64,000 nt of DNA, taken from assembly GCF_001054325.1 (NCBI RefSeq), contig NZ_JVVM01000022.1, positions 248,001-312,000 on the forward strand. The letters are read 5' to 3'. The notes beneath the pieces were generated by a model that saw only the letters and a list, made by a program, of their open reading frames with translations, did not search any database and was not told the DNA's origin. Of the stretch, positions 45,655 through 54,051 are shown piece after piece (positions within the stretch are counted from its first letter, which is position 1; each line of letters starts with the position of its first letter). Position numbers and translations under genes: made by a program. The stretch comes from Corynebacterium vitaeruminis (GTDB taxonomy: Bacteria; Actinomycetota; Actinomycetes; Mycobacteriales; Mycobacteriaceae).

Positions 45655-46350
45655 GTGACATCGCTCCCGACACTTGTGGTTGATAATTTGTGTGGGGATG
45701 CGATTGTTGCCAATCCGAGTGAGGGATTGACCATCGGGCGTGACGCCGACCTCAAAGTGGGCGAAGATAATCGCTACATGCACCGCATAGCAATGTATGT
45801 GTATGCGGAATCCGGAATGTGGTTTTTGCTCAATAACTGCGAGCACGTGACTGCAATGGTGCACATTCCGGAGGTGTCGCGGTCATTCCGGCTGGCTCCG
45901 CAACAGCGTTTTGATTTGAGCTACCCGGAGTATTTCATCCGCTTTTCCGTTAAGGATGACCAGTACGAAATTCAGATTAAACAGGATATTGAGCACGCCG
46001 ATGCAAAGGTCGTGCTGCCAACTGACGGGACTGAAACCATCTCGGTTGGGGAGCTGCCGGAGCGCCAGCGTGCTCTAATCGCCGCATACGCGGAGGATTA
46101 TCTGCGCGGCCGAATCGACACCATTATGGTTTCATGCACCGATGCCGAGGCCGGCCGAAAGCTGGGAGGCAAGACCGCAAAGGCAGTCGAGCATTACCGC
46201 ACCGCACTTTTTGAATCCGCTTTGAGCAAGGGGCTGGTCTCAAGCAAGGAGTGGCAACGGGTTAATCAAAAGAGCCGTCTGCAGCTGGTAGTTGTCGCTG
46301 CAATCGAAGCACGATTGGTCACTGCAGACGACTTGAAATTGCTGGCTTAA
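45655..46350 (+). CDS. FHA-domain protein
   Basis: 231 aa. The open frame reaches back to a GTG at 45475 inside the kinase end, but the GTG at 45655 has GAGAAAGG 10 bp upstream and gives a natural FHA N-terminus, so I choose it. Residues 5-90 show the forkhead-associated pattern: GLTIGRDADLKVGEDN with the GR pair at 28-29, then MHRIAMYVYAESGMWFLLNN, phosphothreonine-binding in this family. The C-terminal half is helical (LPERQRALIAAYAEDYL, GGKTAKAVEHYRTALFESAL) and may bind another protein. It probably reads targets of the kinase encoded just upstream; that pairing is inference. Confidence 0.72.
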   Translation: MTSLPTLVVDNLCGDAIVANPSEGLTIGRDADLKVGEDNRYMHRIAMYVYAESGMWFLLNNCEHVTAMVHIPEVSRSFRLAPQQRFDLSYPEYFIRFSVKDDQYEIQIKQDIEHADAKVVLPTDGTETISVGELPERQRALIAAYAEDYLRGRIDTIMVSCTDAEAGRKLGGKTAKAVEHYRTALFESALSKGLVSSKEWQRVNQKSRLQLVVVAAIEARLVTADDLKLLA

Positions 46351-46541
46351 CGACGGTACTTGCGATAAGTCAATCCCTTAATTGGCGTGTTCACAGTGGT
46401 GGTTCGGCCGCCACGGGCATTCTTCGTCCACCGAACGGGCCCCATGCGATAGGAATACCCGAGGCCAGAACGCGATAGCGTAACCCGGGAGTTGCGGGTG
46501 GGGCGGAAGGTCTTTCGGAAGCTGAATAGTTTGAAAGCCAT
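46347..46541 (-). CDS. DUF4236 small protein
   Basis: 64 aa, basic. It matches the DUF4236 pattern: an N-terminal FRKTF, RVTLSRSGLGYSY in the place of the usual N-x-S-x-x-G-x-x-x-S, GGRTTTVNTPIKGLTY for the Gly/Thr-rich second half. DUF4236 proteins are small predicted beta units found alone or at the N-terminus of larger proteins in bacteria, of unknown role. The gene is convergent with the FHA gene, overlapping it by 4 bp. The ribosome binding site is weak. A related miniprotein lies at 50180-50356. Confidence 0.65.
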   Translation of the reverse strand: MAFKLFSFRKTFRPTRNSRVTLSRSGLGYSYRMGPVRWTKNARGGRTTTVNTPIKGLTYRKYRR

Positions 46542-46709
46542 TGATATGAGTCCATTCTCGGTGCGTCACAGACTGCCATGCGCTCTGGCCGTGCTGTTTT
46601 GGACAGCATCGCTATCTGACTGCATTGTGCCGGTGACATAAGCGGATAAATCGTGGTGCGTTTGATGGCACCACTGTCCAGATTTGGGCAGTCCAGCATG
46701 GTTTGGCTA

Positions 46710-46743
46710 GGGGAGAACTCCCCGGGGAGAACTCCCGTTTCTT
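46710..46743 (+). repeat. tandem 13-bp GC-rich repeat with T-rich tail
   Basis: GGGGAGAACTCCC occurs twice (46710-46722 and 46724-46736), separated by one C and followed by GTTTCTTTTG. The pair can fold around CTCCCCGGGGAG and looks like a terminator or attenuator 30 bp before the next gene. Confidence 0.5.
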
Positions 46744-46772
46744 TTGTGTCCGAGAGTTTTTAATCTGAGATC

Positions 46773-47231
46773 ATGTTCACCAAGAAGATTTCCGCTGTAG
46801 CCGCCGCAATCACTGCCGCCGCTGCGCTTGCTATTGTCAATCCGTCCGTCGCCGATGCAGCTACGAACTACCCCAAGATCAACCGTGACTATGTCAGCTA
46901 TTCCACAGACGGAGAAACCGTAGTCTGTGGTGGGTCGGTAAATCAGGACATGTTCCGCTGCCAGACCACAGCTAAGTGGGGTAACAAGAAGAACGCCCAC
47001 AATCTGGTCACCTTTGATCTCGAGGATGCATCTGGAAGTTGGGAAGCCGGAATGAGCGGTGGAAATTGGGATGCCTCGCGCCCGCCATTCCGACTGAAGG
47101 AAGGGAAGAAGTACAGCTTCCACGGGATCGTGGTCCTGAATAAGAATGGCACCCTGTACTTCAGTTCTCCGTACCACGAGGTGCGCGGTGAAGTGACTCC
47201 GTATGAGTGGGAGATTATGGAGACTGACTGA
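46773..47231 (+). CDS. small secreted protein
   Basis: 152 aa. A classical signal peptide (KKISAVAAAITAAAALAIV, cleavage near ADAAT) is followed by about 115 residues, mostly beta-forming, with two cysteines (VVCGGSVN and MFRCQTTA) that could form a disulphide. No domain is recognised; short secreted proteins of this kind are common in corynebacteria. It stands alone between a tandem repeat and a strong terminator, so it is a single-gene transcript. Confidence 0.7.
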   Translation: MFTKKISAVAAAITAAAALAIVNPSVADAATNYPKINRDYVSYSTDGETVVCGGSVNQDMFRCQTTAKWGNKKNAHNLVTFDLEDASGSWEAGMSGGNWDASRPPFRLKEGKKYSFHGIVVLNKNGTLYFSSPYHEVRGEVTPYEWEIMETD

Positions 47232-47315
47232 TATCCCGTGCGAGTACTCCGAGTACTCCTTCTTGTCTGGCGTACGGCTTAACGCGCAGGAGTAATTCAT
47301 TCCCACATTCGTTTC

Positions 47316-47346
47316 CTCCCGGTGGCATTGCCACCGGGAGCTTTTG
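47316..47346 (+). terminator. Rho-independent terminator
   Basis: CTCCCGGTGGC and GCCACCGGGAG form a perfect stem with an ATT loop, followed by CTTTTGC. It ends the small secreted-protein transcript before the clpC promoter region. Confidence 0.85.
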
Positions 47347-47382
47347 CTGCCGTACGAGCAGTGATACCTCTATTGACCAGCC

Positions 47383-47400
47383 TGTTCGCTACTGGCGTAC
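47383..47400 (+). promoter_or_regulatory. ClgR-type site upstream of clpC
   Basis: TGTTCGCTACTGGCGTAC contains CGC-N5-GCG with A/T-rich flanks, the pattern of ClgR, the activator of clp genes in corynebacteria; only the central base differs from the consensus I remember. It lies 95 bp before the clpC start. Confidence 0.5.
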
Positions 47401-47494
47401 GGCTATAGGGATTAATCTGCGTCGCGTCGCGTTTAAGCTAGGTGAAACAACCTTTATTGAATTACGGCAAAAATAGACACTTGAAAGGGCAGTG

Positions 47495-50179
47495 ATGTTC
47501 GAGAGGTTTACGGACCGAGCACGTCGCGTTGTCGTCCTGGCACAGGATGAGGCACGCGAGCTCAATCACAATTACATCGGCACGGAGCACATCCTGCTCG
47601 GCCTGATTAGTGAAGGCGACGGTGTGGCTGCCAAGGCGCTGGAGTCCATGGGTATTTCCCTGGATGCTGTGCGTTCGGAGGTAGTCGACATTATTGGCCG
47701 TGGCTCCCAGCCGCCGAGCGGTCACGTGCCGTTTACCCCGCGTGCAAAGAAGGTGCTGGAATACTCTCTGCGCGAGGCCTTGCAGCTGGGCCACAAGTAC
47801 ATCGGTACTGAGCACCTACTGCTCGGCCTGATTCGCGAGGGCGAGGGCGTTGCCGCTCAGGTTCTGGTTAAGCTCGGCGCTGACTTGCCGCGCGTACGCC
47901 AGCAGGTTATTCAGCTGCTCAGCGGCTTCCAGGGTGATGAATCCGACGGTTCTCCGGAGCAGCGTCCGGTCGGTGCCACCTCCGGTGCTCGTGTGCAGGA
48001 GGGCAACCACCAGTCCGGTTCGCTGGTGCTCGATCAGTTTGGTCGGAACCTGACCGTGGCTGCGCGCGAGGGCAAGCTGGATCCAGTCATCGGCCGCGAG
48101 AAGGAAATCGAGCGCATTATGCAGGTTCTTTCTCGTCGCACCAAGAACAACCCTGTGCTGATCGGTGAGCCTGGTGTTGGTAAGACCGCCGTTGTGGAGG
48201 GGCTTGCACTGGACATTGTCAACGGCCGTGTGCCGGAGACGCTGAAGGATAAGCAGCTTTACTCTCTCGACCTGGGCTCGCTGGTTGCGGGTTCCCGTTA
48301 CCGCGGTGACTTCGAGGAGCGTCTGAAGAAGGTGCTCAAGGAGATTAACCAGCGCGGTGACATCATCCTGTTTATTGACGAGATTCACACGCTGGTTGGT
48401 GCCGGTGCCGCCGAGGGCGCAATTGATGCAGCCTCGATTCTGAAGCCGAAGCTGGCTCGCGGTGAGCTGCAGACCATCGGTGCTACCACTTTGGATGAGT
48501 ACCGTAAGCACATCGAGAAGGACGCTGCTCTTGAGCGCCGTTTCCAGCCGGTGAACGTGCCGGAGCCAAGTGTGGATCTCACTATCGAGATTCTGCGTGG
48601 TGTCCGCGATAAGTACGAGGCTCACCACCGCGTGTCCATCTCGGACAAGGCTCTGGTTGCTGCCGCTACGCTCTCCGACCGCTACATCAACGACCGTTTC
48701 CTGCCGGATAAGGCCGTTGACCTGATTGACGAGGCCGGTGCTCGTATGCGCATTAAGCGTATGACTGCCCCGGCTGACCTGCAGGAGATTGACTCCAAGA
48801 TTGCTGATGTGCGTCGCCAGAAGGAGGCCGCCATCGACGAGCAGGACTTCGAGAAGGCAGCTGGTCTGCGCGACAAGGAGCGCAAGCTGGGCGAAGAACG
48901 CCGTGACCGCGAGAAGAAGTGGCGTGCGGGCGAGTCCGACACCATCGCTGAGATTGGTGAGGAGCAGATTGCGGAGGTCCTGGCTTCCTGGACTGGCATT
49001 CCGGTGTTCAAGCTCACCGAGGAAGAGTCCTCGCGTCTGCTGCGCATGGAGGATGAGCTGCACAAGCGCATTATCGGTCAGGAAGAGGCCGTCAGTGCTG
49101 TCTCCCGCGCTATTCGTCGTACCCGCGCTGGTCTGAAGGATCCGAAGCGCCCGTCCGGTTCGTTCATCTTCGCCGGTCCGTCCGGTGTTGGTAAGACCGA
49201 GCTGTCGAAGGCCCTGGCCGAGTTCCTCTTTGGCGAGGAAGACGCACTCATTCAGATTGATATGGGTGAGTTCCACGATCGCTTCACCGCATCGCGTCTC
49301 TTTGGTGCTCCTCCCGGATACGTTGGCTACGAGGAGGGTGGCCAGCTCACCGAGAAGGTGCGCCGCAAGCCGTTCTCCGTCGTGCTTTTCGACGAGATTG
49401 AGAAGGCCCACAAGGAGATTTACAACACCTTGCTGCAGGTCCTGGAAGACGGTCGTCTGACTGACTCGCAGGGGCGAGTGGTGGACTTCAAGAACACGGT
49501 CCTGATCTTCACGTCGAACCTGGGCACCAGCGACATTTCCAAGGCTGTTGGTATGGGCTTCTCGGGTGTCGGCGAGGCCGATGAAGATGGCAAGTACGAG
49601 CGGATGAAGGACAAGGTCCACGACGAGCTGAAGAAGCACTTCCGTCCGGAGTTCCTGAACCGTATTGACGAGATTGTGGTCTTCAAGCAGCTGAGCCAGG
49701 CCGAGATTGTCCAGATGGTCGACCTTATGCTGGCCCGCGTCAGCGACCAGCTCGGCGAGAAGCGCATCACTATGGAGATTTCCGACCGCGCCAAGAATCT
49801 GCTGGCCAAGCGCGGCTTCGATCCGGTGCTCGGTGCTCGTCCGCTGCGTCGTACCATCCAGCGTGAGATTGAGGATCAGCTTTCCGAGAAGATTCTCTAC
49901 GGTGAGATTGGTCTCGGCGAGACGGTCTTCATCGATGTCGAGGGCTGGGATGGCGAGTCCAAGGATGTCGACAAGGCAAAGTTCACCTTCACCAACAAGG
50001 GCAAGGTCGGTAACGTTGATGCCGACGGCGGTGCTCTGGCTGAGTCCGAGGAAAACAAGGATGTTCTCGGGAGTGCTGAAGGCACCCTGAGTGTTGAATC
50101 CGACGACATCGAGGGTGCCGCAGACCAGGCCGCTGCTGAGGCAGAGCCCGAATCTGATAACTCCGAGGGAGAAAACTAA
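47495..50179 (+). CDS. clpC: ClpC AAA+ chaperone / protease regulatory subunit
   Basis: 894 aa HSP100 unfoldase that feeds substrates to ClpP. Start at ATG 47495 ([11 protein letters not shown], the family start; GAAAGGGC before it) rather than the GTG one codon earlier. Two N-terminal Clp repeats, AAA module 1 with Walker [10 protein letters not shown] and Walker [14 protein letters not shown], the UVR-containing middle coiled coil ([20 protein letters not shown]), and AAA module 2 with GPSGVGKTE and [10 protein letters not shown] are all intact. The C-terminus is an acidic tail. It directly abuts a DUF4236-like miniprotein gene. Essential in many actinobacteria. Confidence 0.97.
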   Translation: MFERFTDRARRVVVLAQDEARELNHNYIGTEHILLGLISEGDGVAAKALESMGISLDAVRSEVVDIIGRGSQPPSGHVPFTPRAKKVLEYSLREALQLGHKYIGTEHLLLGLIREGEGVAAQVLVKLGADLPRVRQQVIQLLSGFQGDESDGSPEQRPVGATSGARVQEGNHQSGSLVLDQFGRNLTVAAREGKLDPVIGREKEIERIMQVLSRRTKNNPVLIGEPGVGKTAVVEGLALDIVNGRVPETLKDKQLYSLDLGSLVAGSRYRGDFEERLKKVLKEINQRGDIILFIDEIHTLVGAGAAEGAIDAASILKPKLARGELQTIGATTLDEYRKHIEKDAALERRFQPVNVPEPSVDLTIEILRGVRDKYEAHHRVSISDKALVAAATLSDRYINDRFLPDKAVDLIDEAGARMRIKRMTAPADLQEIDSKIADVRRQKEAAIDEQDFEKAAGLRDKERKLGEERRDREKKWRAGESDTIAEIGEEQIAEVLASWTGIPVFKLTEEESSRLLRMEDELHKRIIGQEEAVSAVSRAIRRTRAGLKDPKRPSGSFIFAGPSGVGKTELSKALAEFLFGEEDALIQIDMGEFHDRFTASRLFGAPPGYVGYEEGGQLTEKVRRKPFSVVLFDEIEKAHKEIYNTLLQVLEDGRLTDSQGRVVDFKNTVLIFTSNLGTSDISKAVGMGFSGVGEADEDGKYERMKDKVHDELKKHFRPEFLNRIDEIVVFKQLSQAEIVQMVDLMLARVSDQLGEKRITMEISDRAKNLLAKRGFDPVLGARPLRRTIQREIEDQLSEKILYGEIGLGETVFIDVEGWDGESKDVDKAKFTFTNKGKVGNVDADGGALAESEENKDVLGSAEGTLSVESDDIEGAADQAAAEAEPESDNSEGEN

Positions 50180-50356
50180 ATGGGACTCAACTACCGCAAG
50201 AAGCAGAACCTGGACAAGAACACGTGGCTGAACTACTCCGGCTCTGGCGTTTCCGGTTCTAAGCGCATTGGTCCGGTGACCTTTAACAGCCGTGGCGGTT
50301 ACACCGTCCGACTGGGTAAGGGGTTGACCTTCCGCGGTCGTTGGAAGAAGAAGTAG
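50180..50356 (+). CDS. DUF4236-like miniprotein abutting clpC
   Basis: 58 aa, pI clearly basic. ATG follows the clpC TAA without a gap (TAAATG), with GAGGGAG in the clpC end as ribosome binding site, so it is translationally coupled to ClpC. The sequence MGLNYRKKQNL..., LNYSGSGVSGSKRIG, NSRGGYTVRLGKGLTFRGRW follows the N-x-S-x-S-G-x-x-x-S and G-x-G-L-x-x-R layout of DUF4236, as does the protein at 46347-46541. It is below usual length cut-offs and easily missed. A ClpC adaptor or substrate role is speculative. Confidence 0.68.
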   Translation: MGLNYRKKQNLDKNTWLNYSGSGVSGSKRIGPVTFNSRGGYTVRLGKGLTFRGRWKKK

Positions 50357-50416
50357 TTAGCTGCTGGTGGTTGGCGGTGAGCATTTCACCGTCAGCATTG
50401 CCAGTTCGTAAGTACG

Positions 50417-51679
50417 CTAGTAACCCATTTTCTGATTTACCCACGCAAGCATCTCGTCGTGGGTGAGCACATAGGCAAGGCCGTGTGTCCCATCACCGAG
50501 GTCAGTGTCGACCTCCACATAGGTGATGTCGGCGCCGGCCTTTTGCCATTTCTGCACAAGTTCGCGTGCCGACGTCACCGGTAACACATCATCCAATGCG
50601 TTATGTGTGACGAATACGGGCATACTGGGCGTCTTTGTCCCCAGGGCCTGTTCGTCCACGTGGCGGCGAACGACGGGGGAGAGCTCCGACGAGCGCAGAT
50701 TCTCCGCTATCCCTAAATCATTGGCTGTAAATGCCTTGGTGTCATTGCGGGGCCAACGTTCGACAGTAGCGCCAATGCATTCATCGGCGGTGAGCTTCAG
50801 GAAGTCCTGCCCCAGCGGGCTGAGCATGCGCTCGATTGGTTCTTTGGTCTCTGGGTACTCAGCAATTAATCCGTTCATAAAGTATCCGACGAGCCCCGCC
50901 AGCGCCGAGCCGCGAATATGCAGTGCGGTGTCGGTGAGATCGGCGGGAATCGCGCCGGCGTAGACCGCGCGAATATTTAGCTCGGAGGAGTATTCCGCAG
51001 CTAGCTCCGCCGCTGCAGCGGTGGCGCTTCCGCCCTGTGAGTAGCCGAACAGCGCAATGGGAGTATCTGTAGGCAGTTGCAAAGTTTCAATAGCCGCTCT
51101 TGCCATATCGAGCGTGTTATTCCCGGCAATCTCACGGTTGAGATACGGATGTACTCCAGGCGTGCCGAGCCCCTGGTAATCCACAATGGCGACATTCCAC
51201 CCCTGTGCTAGCAGCTGCGGTGCCGGGGGTGTCGGAGGTGCCTCGTAGCGCAGCGCAACCGAACTGGCACAGTTATCGGCCATCCCGAGAGTTCCCGGCG
51301 CAATCACCGCCAGGGGGCGTGGGGACTTCTCCGACCAGTGGGCATAGGGCTGCAAAATCGTACCGGACACCGCTGTCTGGCGGTGATCGCGTGCGCCTGT
51401 GGAGGAAAACACAACCCGCTGTGCGCGTGCGGGCGCATTGACCGGAAATGGCGTCTTCGTAATTACCTGTCCTGGAGGCAACCGCTTCACCGTAGAAGAG
51501 TCAGAGTCCGAGGAACCGAAGCCAGTCGCTCCTAGGCCATCCACCGCCGAGCAACCACCGAGCGTTCCCACGCTAGAGCCCAGAAGAGCAACTCCAAGCA
51601 CCGCGCTCAGCGCAATTCTGCGCTTACGAGCCCCAAAGAGACAGCGCTGGCGCTGAAATCGATGGGACGAGGCATTCAT
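50417..51679 (-). CDS. secretory lipase / esterase, predicted lipoprotein
   Basis: 420 aa alpha/beta hydrolase of the secretory lipase (LIP) family. A basic N-terminus and a hydrophobic signal end in LGGCSAVDG, a lipobox, so it is probably anchored outside. The nucleophile elbow GYSQGG is intact; VIDYQGLGTPG-type IVDYQGLGTPGVHPYL and the late FVTHNALDDVLPV (Asp) and DGTHGL (His) supply the rest of the triad. It should cleave acylglycerols or other esters outside the cell. ATG 51679 is preferred over an upstream TTG. Single gene, convergent with the clpC transcript. Confidence 0.87.
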   Translation of the reverse strand: MNASSHRFQRQRCLFGARKRRIALSAVLGVALLGSSVGTLGGCSAVDGLGATGFGSSDSDSSTVKRLPPGQVITKTPFPVNAPARAQRVVFSSTGARDHRQTAVSGTILQPYAHWSEKSPRPLAVIAPGTLGMADNCASSVALRYEAPPTPPAPQLLAQGWNVAIVDYQGLGTPGVHPYLNREIAGNNTLDMARAAIETLQLPTDTPIALFGYSQGGSATAAAAELAAEYSSELNIRAVYAGAIPADLTDTALHIRGSALAGLVGYFMNGLIAEYPETKEPIERMLSPLGQDFLKLTADECIGATVERWPRNDTKAFTANDLGIAENLRSSELSPVVRRHVDEQALGTKTPSMPVFVTHNALDDVLPVTSARELVQKWQKAGADITYVEVDTDLGDGTHGLAYVLTHDEMLAWVNQKMGY

Positions 51680-51741
51680 GTTCCCAATTCTAGGCAAGGA
51701 ACTTGTTCGAATCTGGTCATTACTGAAGCATTGCCTCCGGT

Positions 51742-52674
51742 TTAACTTGGCAACTGGAAGCGGCCATCAGGAGTTTGCTCCGCAAGGCCGTCGTCAAGCA
51801 GGGAAAACAGTGCGCGGGAACGCTGATGCGCATCATCCCAAACCGCATCGAGAGCGGCCTGTTCGACGGGGGAGTTGGCGGCGCGGAGCACGTCGAGAAG
51901 CAAGCCTCTGACTTGGCGGTCGGTGCCTTCGAACTTCTGCACACGCCGTTTAGCGGCGTCGATTTCGTGGTCTTCGGGTTCGGGGCGACCGGCGGCAACC
52001 CAGGCGCAACTGGTAGCGATGGGGCAGACCTCGCACTCGGGTGTCGTTCGACAGACAGTAGCGCCGAGTTCCATGAGTGCGACAGAGGTTTCGGCTGCGG
52101 TTGCGGGGTCGCGTGGCAGGAACTCTTCGACGAGCGCCATGTCGGCGCGTTTGGCGGTGCCGGGAAGGTACGTGCCCTGGCGGTGTCGCCGGAGCACGCG
52201 GCGCACGTTGATGTCCACCACCGGCGTGCGCGCGCCAAAAGCGAACGCCGCTACCGCCCGAGCGGTGTAGTCTCCTACCCCCGGAAGGGCTAACAGCGTG
52301 TCCACGTCGCTCGGTACCTCGCCGTCGTGCTTTTCGACGATTGTCTCTGCGCACTCACGCAGTCGGAGCGCACGTCGGGGATAGCCGAGTTTTCCCCACA
52401 TACGCAGGACTTCATTCTTGGGCGCGATGGCCAAGGCGGCTGGGGTGGGCCATTTTTCCAGCCAGGCGTGCCACGAGGGGATGACGCGGGCGACAGGAGT
52501 CTGTTGACTCATCACTTCGCTGACGAGCACAGCCCATGGTGAAGTGCCTTCTTCGCGCCAGGGAAGTGGCCGCATATTGGCGCGATACCAATCACGTAAG
52601 GCGGCATCGACGTGTTCGTCGAAGTCGTCGGATTGGCTAATTGCAGAGGTCAATCTACATTCTCGCTTTCCCAT
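51742..52674 (-). CDS. mutY: A/G-specific adenine DNA glycosylase
   Basis: 310 aa. Removes adenine mispaired with 8-oxoguanine or G. The PLPWR segment, helix-hairpin-helix LLALPGVGDYTARAVAAFA, the catalytic aspartate in VDINVRRVL and the iron-sulphur cluster cysteines (CRTTPECEVCPIATSC) are present. The C-terminal domain is short compared with E. coli MutY. The true start is uncertain: ATG 52674 or TTG 52653 (MTSAISQ), the latter with a GGAAAGCGAG upstream. It is divergent from the carbonic anhydrase gene with only about 30-50 bp between, as in mycobacteria. Confidence 0.94.
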   Translation of the reverse strand: MGKRECRLTSAISQSDDFDEHVDAALRDWYRANMRPLPWREEGTSPWAVLVSEVMSQQTPVARVIPSWHAWLEKWPTPAALAIAPKNEVLRMWGKLGYPRRALRLRECAETIVEKHDGEVPSDVDTLLALPGVGDYTARAVAAFAFGARTPVVDINVRRVLRRHRQGTYLPGTAKRADMALVEEFLPRDPATAAETSVALMELGATVCRTTPECEVCPIATSCAWVAAGRPEPEDHEIDAAKRRVQKFEGTDRQVRGLLLDVLRAANSPVEQAALDAVWDDAHQRSRALFSLLDDGLAEQTPDGRFQLPS

Positions 52675-52703
52675 AAACAGCGGAGTCGTTGCACAATATA
52701 ACT

Positions 52704-53336
52704 ATGAGCAATTCTGAGAGGACTCCTGAAAGTGTATGGCAATCGATGGTGCGCGGAAACCTCCGCTTCTGCGAGAGTAAGACTGCGCATCCCCGCCAGG
52801 ACTTGGTTCGTCGTAAGCAGCTGACTCAGGGACAAAAGCCGAAGGCCGTTGTGCTGGCGTGCTCGGATTCCCGCGCTCCGGTGGAGATCATTTTCGATCA
52901 GGGGCTGGGCGATGTATTTGTGATCCGTACCGCCGGTGAGATCACGGACTTGTCGGTGCTGGCTTCGCTGGAGTTCGCAGTTGATGGTCTGGGAGTTTCG
53001 CTGGTGATTGTTCTCGGTCACGAGTCCTGCGGCGCTGTGGCTGCGGCGAAGAATGCGCTGGACGGTGGCGAACTGCCGGGTGGTTTCCAGCGTGTGTTGA
53101 TTGAGAAGGTCACCCCGTCGCTGCTCGCCGCTCGCAAGGATGGCGAGACTGAAATCGACGAATTTGAGCGTCGTCACGTGCGCGAGATTGTTAATCACAT
53201 TATTGATCGCTCGCCAGAGATTTCATCGCGGTTGGTGACCGGCGAGGTGGGCGTTGTCGGTATGCGCTACCGCTTGGAGGACGGACGCGCTGAGACTGTC
53301 GTTACCCATGGAGTCAGTGAGAACCCGCTAACCTAA
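52704..53336 (+). CDS. beta-class carbonic anhydrase
   Basis: 210 aa. Interconverts CO2 and bicarbonate with zinc. The zinc ligands and active-site pair are visible: CSDSR (Cys and Asp-Arg dyad) and GHESCGAV (His and Cys). ATG 52704 is chosen over an in-frame TTG at 52689; the start lacks a strong ribosome binding site and follows TATAAC closely, so the message may be almost leaderless. It corresponds by position and type to the M. tuberculosis canB (Rv3588c) gene next to mutY. Confidence 0.92.
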   Translation: MSNSERTPESVWQSMVRGNLRFCESKTAHPRQDLVRRKQLTQGQKPKAVVLACSDSRAPVEIIFDQGLGDVFVIRTAGEITDLSVLASLEFAVDGLGVSLVIVLGHESCGAVAAAKNALDGGELPGGFQRVLIEKVTPSLLAARKDGETEIDEFERRHVREIVNHIIDRSPEISSRLVTGEVGVVGMRYRLEDGRAETVVTHGVSENPLT

Positions 53337-53340
53337 ATGT

Positions 53341-54051
53341 GTGACCAATAAGCTGCCTCCAGAAATCTACCGGCGTCGGCGTATCGCCGCGGCGGTATTG
53401 CTCGTTATCATCCTCGTTCTCCTGGGCTGGGGTATTTCCGCACTGGTAAACCGGGACAGCGAGGATTCTGAACCGGTGAATGTCACCAGGGATGACGGGA
53501 AAGAGGTGACTCCTCCGGAACAGCCCAAGGAACCTTACGCGCCTAAGTCTGACAAGGACTCGAAGAACGACAAGTCCGACAAGAACGCCAAGAAGGGTGA
53601 CAAGGAAGGCGAAGACTCCGCGAAGGATGACGCTCAGGCGGCGCTTGCGAGCAAAAAGGACTGTAGCCTTGCAGATCTGCAGGTGACAGCCACCTCGGAT
53701 CAGCCGAACTACGGCGATGAGCAGCCGACGCTGGCGATTACCGTCCACAATCCCACCGGTGGCGAATGCCGCGTGAACCTCGATGAGCAGCAGTTGCGCT
53801 TCGAGGTGTATGACCTGGCAACGTATGAGCGAGTCTGGTCGGATGTGGACTGCAACGACTCCGAAGGCCACGGCGAACTGGTATTGGCGCCGGGCGAGGA
53901 AGTCAACTATGCCGCCACCTGGTCGCGTCTGACCTCGGCGCCGAACAAGTGCTCTGAAGAAGACCGCGTCGCGGTGCCCTCCGGGGCATACATCTTCTAC
54001 GGCGTGATTGGTGACAACAACTCTGACGCCTACACGTTCAACATCCGCTAG
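53341..54051 (+). CDS. membrane protein with charged linker and outside domain
   Basis: 236 aa; GTG start 4 bp after the carbonic anhydrase stop, so probably cotranscribed. One transmembrane helix (IAAAVLLVIILVLLGWGISAL), then a highly charged Lys/Asp/Glu linker (DKDSKNDKSDKNAKKGDKEG), then an outside beta-domain of about 120 residues with cysteines in KKDCSLADL, GECRVN, VDCNDS and NKCSEED. It lies where M. tuberculosis has Rv3587c, a membrane protein of unknown function, and likely is its counterpart. Its 3' end overlaps the convergent radA by 4 bp. Confidence 0.78.
   Translation: MTNKLPPEIYRRRRIAAAVLLVIILVLLGWGISALVNRDSEDSEPVNVTRDDGKEVTPPEQPKEPYAPKSDKDSKNDKSDKNAKKGDKEGEDSAKDDAQAALASKKDCSLADLQVTATSDQPNYGDEQPTLAITVHNPTGGECRVNLDEQQLRFEVYDLATYERVWSDVDCNDSEGHGELVLAPGEEVNYAATWSRLTSAPNKCSEEDRVAVPSGAYIFYGVIGDNNSDAYTFNIR

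Larger units (their letters stand above)
47267..47404 (+). repeat. 13-bp direct repeat upstream of clpC
   Basis: CTGGCGTACGGCT is present at 47267-47279 and again at 47392-47404, 125 bp apart, flanking a terminator; the second copy overlaps the ClgR-like site. A tandem GAGTACTCC pair (47242-47259) lies just before. Confidence 0.55.

Noticed and set aside
47816..49639. 607-codon open frame on the - strand
   Set aside because: Antisense to the conserved clpC AAA modules; an effect of GC-rich third positions.
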